From Tethya wilhelma (Eukaryota > Porifera > Demospongiae > Tethyida > Tethyidae), in contig CAXIPT010000002.1 in NCBI GenBank assembly GCA_964030475.1, positions 15,942,305 through 16,006,304 on the forward strand: DNA of 64,000 bases. The letters run 5' to 3'. Below are positions 40,301 to 53,700 of the stretch, one piece after another. The position numbers were made by a program, and so were the translations under genes. Numbering within the stretch: the stretch's first letter is position 1; every line of letters starts with the position of its first letter. The notes under the pieces were generated by a model that saw only the letters and a program-made list of their open reading frames with translations, ran no database searches and was not told the DNA's origin.

Positions 40301-43300
40301 CGTATACAGGCAGTTTTAATAACTACATGCTAGGTGTAAAACTTAAAGAAATCTTCAAGAGCACTCATATGCTGAGAGCATTCTTATTTCAAGCCACTGT
40401 TTAGTTTTTCAATGTTTATAAGCTGTAATATCTGTGAACAAGGTTTCATACTGGAATTTTGTATTGGAAAGCATCATTACCCCTACCAGTAACTGAGCTA
40501 TAGCTACCTAATCTTTCCACTGATATAGATCTTCTCTATGTTGTTAACTTAAACGAGTTTTGTAATTTGAAAACAAACCACAAAATAATTATATAAGTCT
40601 CGGGATTTTTCTTTAACTTGTTTTACAACTGTTTTTGTAAGTTTTCTCCCTTTCAAAATTGTACAAAAAATTTAATTTGGTTACCTAAATGCGAAAAATC
40701 TTAGGAGGGGAATTACCCCCTCTCTCCTCTGTATGAATCTTGGCATAGCTATATGTGTTCTTGTATAGTCAAAAATTGTTAATAATAATTATTATTTTAA
40801 ATTCACTATAACTGAATTTATAACTGAGCCTAAAACCTCACCTAAAGCACTAACTCAAGCTCCTACAAGACTAAATGAGTTGCATTTAGTGTCACTGAAG
40901 GTCCCAAAGTAGTCCAAAAATTGACTAAATAGTAACTTTCATGTTAAGGCAGGCTATAATCACTTTCTATAGCTCAATTTGTGGTAGAGCTGCCCACATT
41001 CATCACCTCTCAACTAATTTTTGCTGTACTGCCCAATCCTATAATTATGCTGCTTCAATCTTTATTGTTTTGCTATAATTATACTGTTGTATTGGGGTTA
41101 TGATCAATTGATATTATTATAGTAAATACTTTCTATTGTCACTATAGCACAACTTCAAAACTTCTTACAATTTGGAACTGATGTCGGTGACTTTGTTGTT
41201 GCTACTCAGGATGATGGAGCTTCTCCAGAGATCAGACTAAACACGAGTTTTGTGTTTAATGGAAGGAATGAGACTAGCCTCTATGTGAGTTTAAATACCT
41301 AAGCCTTACATAGGGTCAGTTGGTTGGTTTTCCAATTTCTCTCCCATTCACAGGTTAACACCAATGGGATTTTGTCATTCGGCTCATCCTACATAAGCCC
41401 TGGACCAGAATTCTTCCCTATCTCTTCTCCGCCTCTCATTGCTCCATTCTACCATGACATTGATATAAGGAAGGGAGGGACAATCTACTTCCGTCAGACC
41501 TCTGATCCAATGGACCTAGCATCAGTCATCACAACTCTCCAAACTCTTCCCATCTCTCTAACATTCATTCCAACTCAGTTGTTTGTTGCTACATGGGACA
41601 GAGTTGCTCCATTAAGTAGTGTTGGTCCTGCTTCACTCAGAAACACCTTCCAAGTCATCTTGGCTACAGACGGTCTCATTTCTACTGTGATCTTCAACTA
41701 TGGAGACATCCAGTGGGGAGAAGGAGCTGACATTGGGTTCAATGTTGGTGATGGAGTAGGCTTCTTTGTAGTTCCATTCATCAACACAACTGACATTGAG
41801 ACACAGTCCAATATTGGTGTACAAGGACGATTCTTCTATAGAGTTGATAGTAAGAAATTGTGAATTTGATACTGTATATATAGTAGTAAAAATTTTGTAA
41901 AAATGAGTAGTGTAGGAATGGGCAATGCGGTAAAAAGCAATGAAACAAGGCAAGGCTCAGACCTTTGGCCCATGACTACTTCATTTTCAGTCTGCTGGAC
42001 ATGTTGTGATTTTGAGCCACGGTCAGCAGTCATGTATGCAATCACTTGTTTAATTGTGATGAAGCATCAATAGGCATGCAAGTAAAATCTTTGTTAAATC
42101 ATAAGACTTGGGGCGTATAAAGTGAAGTAGTCATGTGCCAAAGTTCTATAAGTCTTGCCTTGTTTCATAGCTTTTTACAGCACTGCCCATTCCTACATTG
42201 TTTATTTTTACAAAATTTGTACTACTTGTTCATTCACTTTTTTAACACTAAGGTGCATGAAGGCTAGGCTAAGCAGAGACTGGTTAATCTCTGAAAAAAA
42301 GTAGGAGTGCTTCTAGGAACAGTTATGGCGCATGCGCATTAGATGAGTGAAAACCACGTGGTCTATTGATGACCTTTACCCGCTACATAAAATGGCTACA
42401 TTACAGTACGGGTAATTTCCAAGCTGCCTAGATTTCATTTGCTAGCTTTTAGGTAACAAACGAGCCTTAAAGAACGTAGTTCAGAAGAATTAAAGTTACT
42501 GTGTACAGTCAAAGTTGGCTCAATAACTTTTGTTTATCTGGAAATCGCGTTCAAGTAAGTCAGTTAGGAAGGGAAGAACAAAGTTGCACTGTTGTGGTTT
42601 CTCACCAGAGTGCTCTAGGGAACTTCTGCCAGATTTCTTGGTGCATGCAGTTAGAAAATTACCTAAGGGAGGCCTCTATGCATGTTTGAAAGCTTAGCTA
42701 TCTTTCTCTGAGAAGGGTTTACAAGCATGCATGAACATTTTGTATTGCGTCAATGGGACAGTTGGCCCATTTCTACTATACGTACTACTGTATGTATGAT
42801 ATCAGAATTATAATATAGTGTTTGTTATAACCAACTGAATTTCTTTTCATTTTGACAGATCTCACAACTAGTGGAACTGTAACACCTACTACTCCAACAT
42901 CTTGCTTTGATGGAGAGATAAGAACAAGCTCAACTTCTAATCTTGTGTTTAACACCACAACTGCAATGTTCCAGGCTGTGTTTGAGCTGACATTTGAAGT
43001 CTGCCTGTTCAGAACTTATGGCAGTGTGTGCAGCATTGGTTTTGATGATACTGATGCAGCTGTTGTTTGTCGTAATGAAGGATTCTCTCCTCCATTATAC
43101 GGTAAGAATGTCAAATAGCCATTCTCTGGCATAATTATAATAATAATACTCAATGTGCATTAATGTAGTTATACACATGGCTTGTATAATTATTGCTCTA
43201 CAGGGGCTGAAGCATTTACAACTAATTCTTCATTTGATGGGACAATCTCAGTAGTAGAATTAATGTGTACTGGTACAGAATTCTTCATCTCTGAGTGTCC

Positions 43301-46300
43301 ACAGACTTCTGGCAACCTTAGCTCAGAATGTTTTCAGCAAAATCATGTAGCTGCTGCTAGATGCATTCAGCAGCAAAGTAAGTTTATCAATTATAAACTG
43401 CATTGTCAATAAACAAGGTTAATTATTTTGAACACATTCCTGCAGTTGTGACTACAACAACACCCCCAACCAATGTCACTGAGGGACCACCTGTTATACC
43501 TGAACATTTTCTACGATTTGGATTTGATGTTGGTGACTCAGCAGTTCCCCTTGTGGATGATGGCTCATCAGGAGGGATTGGTTTAATTACTAATATTGTG
43601 TTCTATGGACGAAACCAAACAACTGTTTATGTAAGTTCTTGATACATTGAGTATAATCTGTTAGTATAATAGAAATATACATTACTATACATTTATGGCC
43701 TTACTCTATGCAGGTTAATACAAATGGAGTTTTATCATTCGGCTCATCTTACACAAGCACTGGACCAGGATTCTTCCCTACTTTTTCTCCACCACTCATT
43801 GCCCCGTTCTTTCATGACATTAATATAATAAATGGAGGAACAATCTATTACCGACAGACATTTGATCCAATGGACCTAGCATCAGTCATCAGAACTCTCC
43901 CTGAGTCTCTGACATTCACTCCAACTCAGTTGTTTGTTGCTACGTGGGACAGAGTTGCTCCATTTAGTGGTCCTGCTTCGCTCAGAAACACCTTCCAAGT
44001 CATCTTGGCTACAGACGGTCTCATTTCTACTGTGATCTTTAACTATGGAGACATCCAGTGGGGAGAAGGAGCTGACATTGGGTTCAATGTTGGTGATAGA
44101 GTAGGCTTCTTTGTAGTTCCAGTCATCAACACAACTGACATTGAGACACAGTCCAATATTGGTGTACCAGGACAGTTTTTCTACAGAGTTGATAGTAAGT
44201 TGGTCAATTGTGCATGTGAACAATGTAGAGTGCATGTGACAGATTAACCTATATTCTAATGTATTCCTTCCTTTTGGCAGATCTCACAACAAGTGCAACA
44301 ACACCTTTCACTCCAACAGACTGCATTGATGGAGACACTAGGTTCAACACAAATTTCAACTCTATCTTCAACACTACAACTGGAATCTTTTCCTCAGTTG
44401 TTGTGTTGACATTTGAAGTCTGTTTGGGTGGAGTGTATAGCAGTGTATGTGACATTGGATGGGATGACTCTGATGCAGCTGTTGTGTGTCATAGCCAAGG
44501 ATACTCTCCTCCNCCTACAAATATAGAAGATAACTGAGAGACGCTGACAATGGATTATACTTATGTTGAAAGCCTTAATTTAGTATGGATTTAGGCAAAA
44601 AGATTAAGCATAGATACTTGCACTAACAGCTAGTCAGCTACCTAGCAGGCTATAGTAGCATCCCTTCGCTAGAATATATGATTTGCCCAGTGGCGTAGGC
44701 AAAGAGGGTTCAAAGGTGCTCCAGCACCCCATTTGAGCTTGATCGGCCAGAAGAAGAAAACAATTAATAATTGGCTTTGTTAAGAGCTACTCAAACCTTT
44801 AAATTCTTACTTGATTCTTTGGAGCTTGTTTTCTAGATTATAGACCTCAAGCACTTGGTAGACAAAGTTTAATTCACACTATAGGTCAATCAAGAGTGCT
44901 CTGACTACTTGCAACAACAATCAAAGGTCATGTAAACAGAATGTGCAGTAATTAGTGGACGTGGCACCCCAAAATAGTCTTGACAATAGCTACTAACTTC
45001 CCTCAAGTAGTCACAATAGTGTAATGAGTTCCAACATAGGTTCCATGAATCCGAGGGCTTGTTTTTGTTATTCATTTAAGTATTCTCAGTTTTCTGTTTG
45101 CCCACATATACACAGTTCAACCACTGTTCATGCAACCTCACGTGCCATCACATATCAGGCGCTCCTGATTCTTAGGGTGTATAACACTAGAGGAAGGTGT
45201 AGCCTGGTATAAGACTACTGACATAGTACCTTTAATTGTGTTATCCAATAATATTATGAAGAATTTTGATGCACACAACATGCCATATTATGAACCGCGG
45301 GCTTACTGTGCATAATTATGTACAATGTCATGGTTTAGTAATGTAGGTTCTTCTATGCGGTGAATTGGTTTACACATTAGAGATTTATGATTTGCAATGC
45401 ACATGCCCATTGATAGAAAACTGCATGACATTGTGTTGATCTAGCTGGAGAAATAAAACATGATGTCATAAGATATGCTGTGTACGAACTCTGCCTTGTT
45501 CAGACACTCATACCACTGCATTTTCTCATAATAATAAATATAATATCATCAGACTCTAAGTCTGGTGGTCATTTACAGCTAGCCTTCATCTTTTAATTAG
45601 AATGGAATGCATGCATGTGTGCGATCATGAAATCAGTAAATATAGCATCCATATATTTCTACAGTGTATGTAGTATGCGGAAATCGAAAGTATGCATAAC
45701 ATGAGACACTCTAAACACAATTTTTCATGATTGTGACATACTCCTGTGTATGGGTGGCATACGTATACAGGCCGGTACTACCCATGCAGTCATTTATAAT
45801 GTTACAGTTGTGTAGTAAGGTGTCGTAAGGTTATTGCAACAACTATTTAAGTTATGGTCCTGTGATGAACTATTGAAATTTAATTTACTTTCCAATGATT
45901 TACTCTAGTGGTTCTTTTGAACTCCTGGATTATCTTACATATGTAATCTGTTAAGTATGCATTGGAGTTGGTCAGGCATGACTACTGTGATAGTTTCACA
46001 ATCTCATGCACTCATGTGTAACTTAGTAGTGAGATGGAAACATCGTGCATGGCGCGAGCCTGTGCAAACTGTTTGAGATCTTCATCCATAGATATTGCCA
46101 GCTGGCTAATACAACCAGTCAGGGAATTTTGCACTAGGTATATTAATTTTTGTGAGTCACCAAGGCCCAATCAGAGTCAATGCAACTATTTCGTCAGCTC
46201 AGAATGAGACTAAAATAAAATAATTACAAAAAAAAAACAGGTAACTTGACTTGACTGGCCTTTAGTGTGCTTCATTTGGCATTTGCTGCAAGGTTTGACC

Positions 46301-47737
46301 AGTAAAGCTACAGCCAAATTATTGCAAAACTAATTTTGTAATGTATGTTTTCTGAGCATTCACAGCTCATTTTATAGCCAAGTACAGGGCTTTTGCAGTG
46401 TTCTTTGCTTCATTGCTGCGATTGACTATGGTGTAGTTTGACTCTTGCGTGACTGTTAGACTACTAATTAACATGGATAGTAAATTTAATGATGTCTAGC
46501 AAATAAGCTTTTACAAGCATATCTGATGCAGCAATGGTGCGTGACTGTTAGATGGGCTATCACTCAGACTATAGTATCATACCAGGAGGAGAGGGGGTGA
46601 TGGGATGTCTACAATATACCATTATTACTGACTCAGTTCAAGCTAGTACTGTGTGAACTCTCAATTGAAATATTCATGGGAGGTAACTTTGGAATGAGGC
46701 TAATACTGCTTGGTAATATTGTAGAGAAGTAAAAGTTCCCCATTTCTTTGTATATGTCAACTGATCATTGTTGTGACATTGCTCACTCATGCATGACATT
46801 ATAGTATAATCTGTGTGCAGTAGGTATAACGTATAGTGATCATAAGTATACATGACTTCCCTTGCACAAGTTATTCTAACATGTAGTTTTTGAACAAATT
46901 TTCAAATTTTTAATTTTTCTTTTGTTCTACAGCACTGCATACACAAGAAAAATTAATGATAGTGTTGTATTCATGATAAGTTATTTGTTGCTGAAAAATA
47001 CTAACAAACTGCACTATTTCTAGCTAACAATAGAAGCTTTCATTGCCAAATTGCATACAGTTTGGCAGTTCCTTTGTCTATAATATTATATAATTATACG
47101 TGTTAAATCTGAGTTTACGACTCTAATGTAGCTGTTCAGAGAATTAAGATAGTAACAGATAGCGAATAAAAATAAGACCACCAGTCTTGACAGTAGCGCT
47201 CCTAGGAGAAGGTTGATGTTTTATCCCAAAAGTTTTTACACTAAAAGTTAGCTAGTTTTAAGCCTTTATGGAAGTGTTTTAGGTTTAAATCCTTGAGACA
47301 GTAGTTGCCAGATTTTAGCATGTATTTCTCTATCTTACTCAGTAAAATGTGAGCCATACCCAACAGGAAGCACGTAATTAGACCCACCCACTCACTGAAG
47401 CCATACTAGTGGTTACTGATATCGTTACTGTCATTACTTCCATACCACATATACAGTCTGGAACCAGTGTATAACCAAAAAGTGAAAAAAAATTCTCTTT
47501 TCCTTTGTATGATATTATAGCACTGTACACTGTCAGGCATCTGGGTATGGCAAGAGCATGATGAGTATCTGCACAGCACAAACTTCTATTATTGTTGTTG
47601 TAGGCTGCACTAGCTGTGACTATGAAACCTACTGGATCACTGCAACTGGTTTTGATGCTGTTTTGTTTGAGCCAGAAAGGATTTCAGACTGTAGTTGGAA
47701 ACACAAATATTGGAGGTATATGTTGTTGATCATAAAC

Positions 47738-47772
<35 letters not shown>

Positions 47773-50700
47773 TAGCAATAGCTAGCCTTGTACCCTGATT
47801 CTCCCCTTTGACCTTTCACTCATGGAATACTAAGTCTTCTCTCGCATTGGATCTTACATGCATACAAGTCCTCAAGTCCTTCAAGTTCTGTTTATAANCC
47901 CTTGAAAAGGACTTACCTTGTGCTGTCAAAGTTGGCTCAGCACTTTCTGGTTCTTTGGAAACCGTGTTCAAGTAAGTCAGTTAGTACGTAAGTACGTTAG
48001 GAGAACAAAAATGGCAGTATTGTGGCTTCCCACTAGCGCTCTCTACGAGTGCCCAGTGAAGTTTCTGTGAGTTTCAAGCCTTGTATGCAGTTGGTAATCT
48101 GTTGGGAAGAGCCTTTGAGCAATTTTGAGGGCTTAACTTTGTTTTGCTAGATTTTTATGGGGATACATATTTTGTATTGGGTCTATGAGACATGTGGCCC
48201 ATTCCTACTATACGTACTACCGTACGTATGATAACTATCTTGCTAATATTGCATAGATTGTTTGGGAGAAATTATATTGCTTATCAATTTTTCCCTAAGT
48301 ATACTATTGTGACAGTCAAAAGTTTGTGATAGCATTCAGTCGGGATGTTAGCAGTAAATTTCCACGGAAGTAATTTACAGTGCCAATGTTCTGGCCCAAA
48401 AACTCAATCTGATTGGTAAAATATGTCATCAGAATGTAACTTTTTCCCACAGTTACAGATAATTGCACATTTTTTATTGACGTATATATTTGTGACCGAG
48501 AATGCAGAGATTTAGCGTTGAAAACAAGTGTAGCTAGGAAAAAGTAGCTGAGTCAGCCAAAAGACTAGCAAAGAATAAAACTTTTCATGAGCATTGGCTT
48601 GAAGATTCATGCTAGTGATGGCCTATATTCTGCGTGCAGGAATTACGTGCACATTACAGCTTCATTGCATTGTGTAAGTTCCAATGATAGAGCTCTCGTG
48701 AAACTGCACCGTAAGTCCATCTGGGATAGTCCTTTTGCATGTAAGGTAAAGAATGTTGATGAAAGACTTGTCATGTCTGGTTGCTGTGGTTGGTACAGAG
48801 AATATATGGAAATCAATATGGAGATATACAAATGGTGCATTTTGAAATTCACACTTAGTGCTAGACCTTAATTTGGGTGACAACCAATCTTCATCGCATG
48901 TTTTGATCTTTGTCTGGCACAAAATGAAGCAACTGGCAAGAAGTTAGAGCTTAAAATTATTGTGAAACTTTACCCGATACAACTGCTTTTTCTCTGACAG
49001 TATAGTATTAAGCTGCTCTCAGAGTCTGTCACAAACTTCAGGACTGAATACAGCGCCTGCTAAGGCTGTAGCAGATCTAAAAGAGCTGTTAAAGGCTCCC
49101 ACATCTTACCATATTGATCTAATATATAGGTACTCTTTTTCAAGTGAAGCACAGATATCTGTGCTTCTATTGGAAGTATCTTTGCTGTGGCAATTTGTGT
49201 AGACTCATTGGAGAGGAAAATTGAGTTTAGACTGTCAAACTTTAAGAAATGAAGCATTTAATTTAGCCTTGACATGCATCTTTGAATCACTCTAGCTTAA
49301 TTCTTAAAGCTATCGCAAATCTGTTTGTTAGTGCTAGATCATATTCTAGTGGTGGTTTGTGAGCTGATATTTTGGAATAATCACACCTATAGTTGCATGT
49401 GTCATATCTTTATACCTAACTGTATGCCATGCTCATTGGAAGTTTAGTCCTACCTTTTCTGCCGAGCAAAAATGGGGGTCTAATAAAACTGTCATGCATT
49501 TTATATTCTCTGCTCAAAAATGGGTAGACCCCAAGCAGATCTCTTGTGTCCTTGACCCAATGTCAAATACTGTATAGCACAAAATAATATATTGGTTGGA
49601 ATAAAATTTGATGGATTGTCGAAATGTTTAATAATTGGTGGATTTTATTTTGGTGGTAGCACACGCAGCACTACATGTATTCTGTTTGGCATTCTTTACC
49701 AAAATCACCAATCCACGAATATTAAAATCAGCCAAATTTTGTGCTATATTATAGTACGTATTTCAATCCACACAAGTGTGCAGTGATATCCAGATTGTAA
49801 TTAGTGAAGCTGTTCAGAGAAAATAAGCAACAGATAGTGAATAAAAACTGTAAGGATACAAAGACAATTTTATCCAGTCTTGATGGTAGTGCTTCTCTTT
49901 TTGTAGATATTATAATAATTATTATTGTGCGTTGACTTGTGTTTATATTAAGTGTGGGTATGTGAAGAAAGTTAGATTCCAATATTTCACCGGGAGTGCA
50001 CCAGTCTTTTTTCTAGACCTCTGTTTTTCACTGGGTAGAAAAGGCGGTGCTTGCCTCAACAGGGGTAGCAACTTCTATAGGCTTGTTCCACTTATCTTGA
50101 GGATCATTCAATGTGGGGAACCTGGGGTGGTTGCCGATGGTGTGCACTTTTTGCATATGGGAATTTGTAGCACTGTTGTGTTGTATCGACTTTGAGTTCA
50201 TTTCTGCAACCTCATTAGCCAGTGCAAGGCCCACAGCTTGGTCTTAAGTGAGTTTGTCAATGGCCAAGAGCTGTTGTCACAGACTCTCTTAAATTTTATT
50301 TATGACTGTAGTGTTGCATTGTACTCTGCAATTGTCTCCCCTGTTGCCTAATAGCTCTCTAATAAAACTTGAAATGCTTAACGATTTCCACTCTCCTTGG
50401 TTCAAGATCACTGAGTAATGCTGTCATTATTTCTTTGTACAAGTAAAAAGAACATTGGAAATGTAACGAGACACAGGAATGGCTAAATTTTAAAAAGAAA
50501 ACAAACAAGGTGGAATGGTTCACTGAATGAGATCACTCAGTTTGGCAAATGTTTCCTGCCCAAGCCTGCTTGACAGCATCATCTGTTGCTGTTCCTTGAT
50601 CTGACCGTTATAAGTGCTCATTGTTTTTAGGAGAATCAGTTTTCTTTATCATCACTGTTACAGTAATGCCTTCACTAACTTACTGTAATGCTCAGACTAT

Positions 50701-53700
50701 AACTGACTATAATCAATCAGCTTCACAGTCTCATCATGCAGTCACGACTCTGGCTTAATAATTATTATAACTTGTAGATGTATTGTATTAAACTGTTATA
50801 CATGTAACATACTTACATATGCATATTGTTCTATTATAGTACTTGCATGATAAACCCACACATGTTTATGATCCTTGTTGGTAAAGGTTGTCACTCGTTT
50901 TTGTTTCTGTTCCCGCTTTCAGAGTTTTCCAGTTGCCTGATTATTACGGCAATCAGTTGGCTAATAATTTAATTATTTCATATCAACCAGTTGGGAACTA
51001 TGATGAGATTGTAGGTGATGACTATGGCATAATAATTATGCCAAAATTAATTTCAGCACCACCCATTCCTACGCTGCTTTTTTTAATGGAAGTTTACAAA
51101 TTGTCCCTTCACTTTTCCAGCAAAAACACAAAATGAGATAAACATGGAGAATATAATTAATATTTATGCTATGGATGTAGGTGTAGTGGTCAGACCCTGT
51201 GATATATGTCCCTAGATGTAACAATGCTGTTAGTGTATACTGTGAACAGATATTATAGCTAAACTCGGCAAGTTTAAAGTTGAGAGATTCGTTGTGTTTC
51301 ATTGATATATACTTCACACATCCAACCAATGTCATTATAGCACCTCTTCACTTCTTGCAATTTGGAATTGATGTTGGTGACTCAGTTGTTTCTCGTCAGG
51401 ATCAGGTTATCGTAGCTTCTCCTGAGATCAGACTGAACACAAGTTTTATGTTCTATGGAAAGAACGAAACTGACCTCTATGTGAGTAATGATTCTACTTT
51501 AAAAGTATCCTTGTTTATAACTTTATGCATGGTCACAAGTTATTGTTAGTTTCCTCTTTATGGTGAACTTGTCTTCTGTAAATTCATTGTCACTTGATTG
51601 TGTCATAATTATCATTGGGGCGAGCATGAGTGAGCCCCACATATACGTTACACGACATTCGAGTCTGTACACTTCCGGTTGTGTGATCTGTGTGTGATAG
51701 CATTTCCTGTTTGAATTTTTTCGAATTTGTAATGACATCAACAAGTAATTTCGAACAATTCAAGTACTTGCACGTGGCCAGCTAGCCAAGTAGCTAAGCA
51801 CTATAAAGCACAAGACAAACCCTGACAAAGAAAGCAGAGGGAGCTGAGACAATGAGACACCAGAGCAAAGACAAGTGAGGTGACAGCAAGATGCAGATAG
51901 GCATAGTCTGACAACCATAGACGAGCTCGGTGGGTAGACTCAGTCTCTGGCTACTTTTACTGACTCATGCAACAATACTATGATAATTTAGAGATATTCT
52001 TCTCTGTCTTCTTTCTGTTTGCTTGGTTACATTGAACATGTCTACTGCTCTTTTTTCTGCCTTGTGATCTCACCAGCTAACCACACAGCATCTAGACTTG
52101 CAGCAGCATTTGAACTGTCCCAAACTAAATCAACTCTGAACAATATTTACCCATTCTCTCAATGTTATCACATCCACACATGCAAGTTTACAAACATGAT
52201 GTCATCACCATGAACCTCACGTTTGATTCATTATTGCGGACACAATACGTACTATTACATGTGCAACACATTAGTTAGGCACTCACGCTCGCCCCCAAAT
52301 GTTGTAGGCATTTGCTAGTATACACAATTTAAACTACACAAGTGACAAAGGGAAATAATGGAATCTTGCAATCATTTACTATATATGAAGACTCACCTGA
52401 TCTTATGCAATAAATTATGCTCCCACTTTTCCCCATGCCTGCTTTAATTTCTCTCCCATTAACAGGTTAACACCAATGGAGTTTTATCATTTGGCTCATC
52501 CTACACAAGTTATGGACCAAGATCATTCCCTATTTCTTCTCCACCTCTCATTGCTCCATTCTATGATGACATTGATATAAGGGATGCAGGAACAATCTAC
52601 TACCGTCAGACCTCTGATCCAATGGACATAGCATCAGTCATCACAACCCTCCAAGCACTTCCCATCTCTCTGACATTCACTCCAACTCAGTTGTTTGTTG
52701 CTACATGGGACAGAGTTGGTCGATATTATTACTATAGTTATGGTCCTAGAAACACCTTCCAAGTCATCTTGGCTACAGATGGTCTCATTTCTATTGTGAT
52801 CTTCAACTATGGAGACATCCAGTGGGGATATAGAGCTAGCATTGGGTTCAATGTTGGTGATGGAGAAGACTTCTTTGTAGTTCCTGTTATCAACACAATT
52901 GACATTGAGACACAGTCCAATGTTGGTGTACCAGGACAGTTCTTCTACCGAGTTGATAGTAAGTTGATTGTGCATGTGAGCAAAATTGAATGTGCAAACT
53001 AATTAAACTGGTTAATGTGTTTCTCCAACAACACCCTTCACTCCAACAGACTGCATTGATGGAGGCATTAGGTTAAACAGAAATTTTTACTCTATCCTTA
53101 ACACTACAACTGGAGTATTTTCCTCAGTTGTTGAGTTGACGTTTGAAGTCTGTTTGGGTGGAGTTTATGGCAGTGTGTGTGACATTGGATGGGATGATTC
53201 TGATGCAGCTGTTCTGTGTCATAGCCAAGGATACTCTCCTCCATTTTTTGGTAACAATGTCAATGAATAACTTGAAAGCTAGCAAGTACTGGTTTATGGT
53301 TTGCACCTCATGCAGTGGCAGAAGCAATCACAGCTAACCTCTCATTTAATGGAACTTTCTCAGTTCAAGATGTGATGTGTAACGGTACAGAATTCTTCTT
53401 TTCTGAGTGTCCATTCACTTCCAGCATTAGTTCAGATTGCTTTGAACCAAACCGCACTGCAGCAGCTAGATGCACTGAACGTGAGTGGTATCTACACCCT
53501 TTTGTATTGTAGTATTAATCTATCCTTTGTAATCTTCAGAGCCCAGACCTTGTTTTGAAGGAGATGTGAGGACAGTGAATTCGTCATTTTTCAGTTATGA
53601 AGTGAATGGAGATTTCTTTAATATTGAGAATGGGACATTTGAAGTGTGCATAGGAGGAGTGTTTGGCAGTGTTTGTGACGTAGGATGGAGCAATGAGGAT

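Larger units (their letters stand above)
44514..51340. other. 6.8 kb stretch without a supported exon
   Basis: Between the truncated SRCR 2 and NIDO 3. It contains a CAGTGGCGTAGGCAA end fragment (44691), a weak exon candidate (47604-47715), a (TG)n tract (47740-47770), a tail copy of the composite element (47895-48232, with an N at 47898), a MITE (49568-49757) and a dispersed-repeat fragment (50437-50517). The remainder is AT-rich and unassigned. If the giant gene is single, this is an intron enlarged by insertions or by misassembly. Confidence 0.6.

Noticed and set aside
43882..44235. Minus-strand ORF of 117 codons opposite NIDO 2 (and equivalents at 41633-41953, 52634-52975, 57038-57283)
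   Set aside because: It recurs only because the NIDO exons are homologous; it is the antisense shadow of strongly supported plus-strand domains with proper splice sites.
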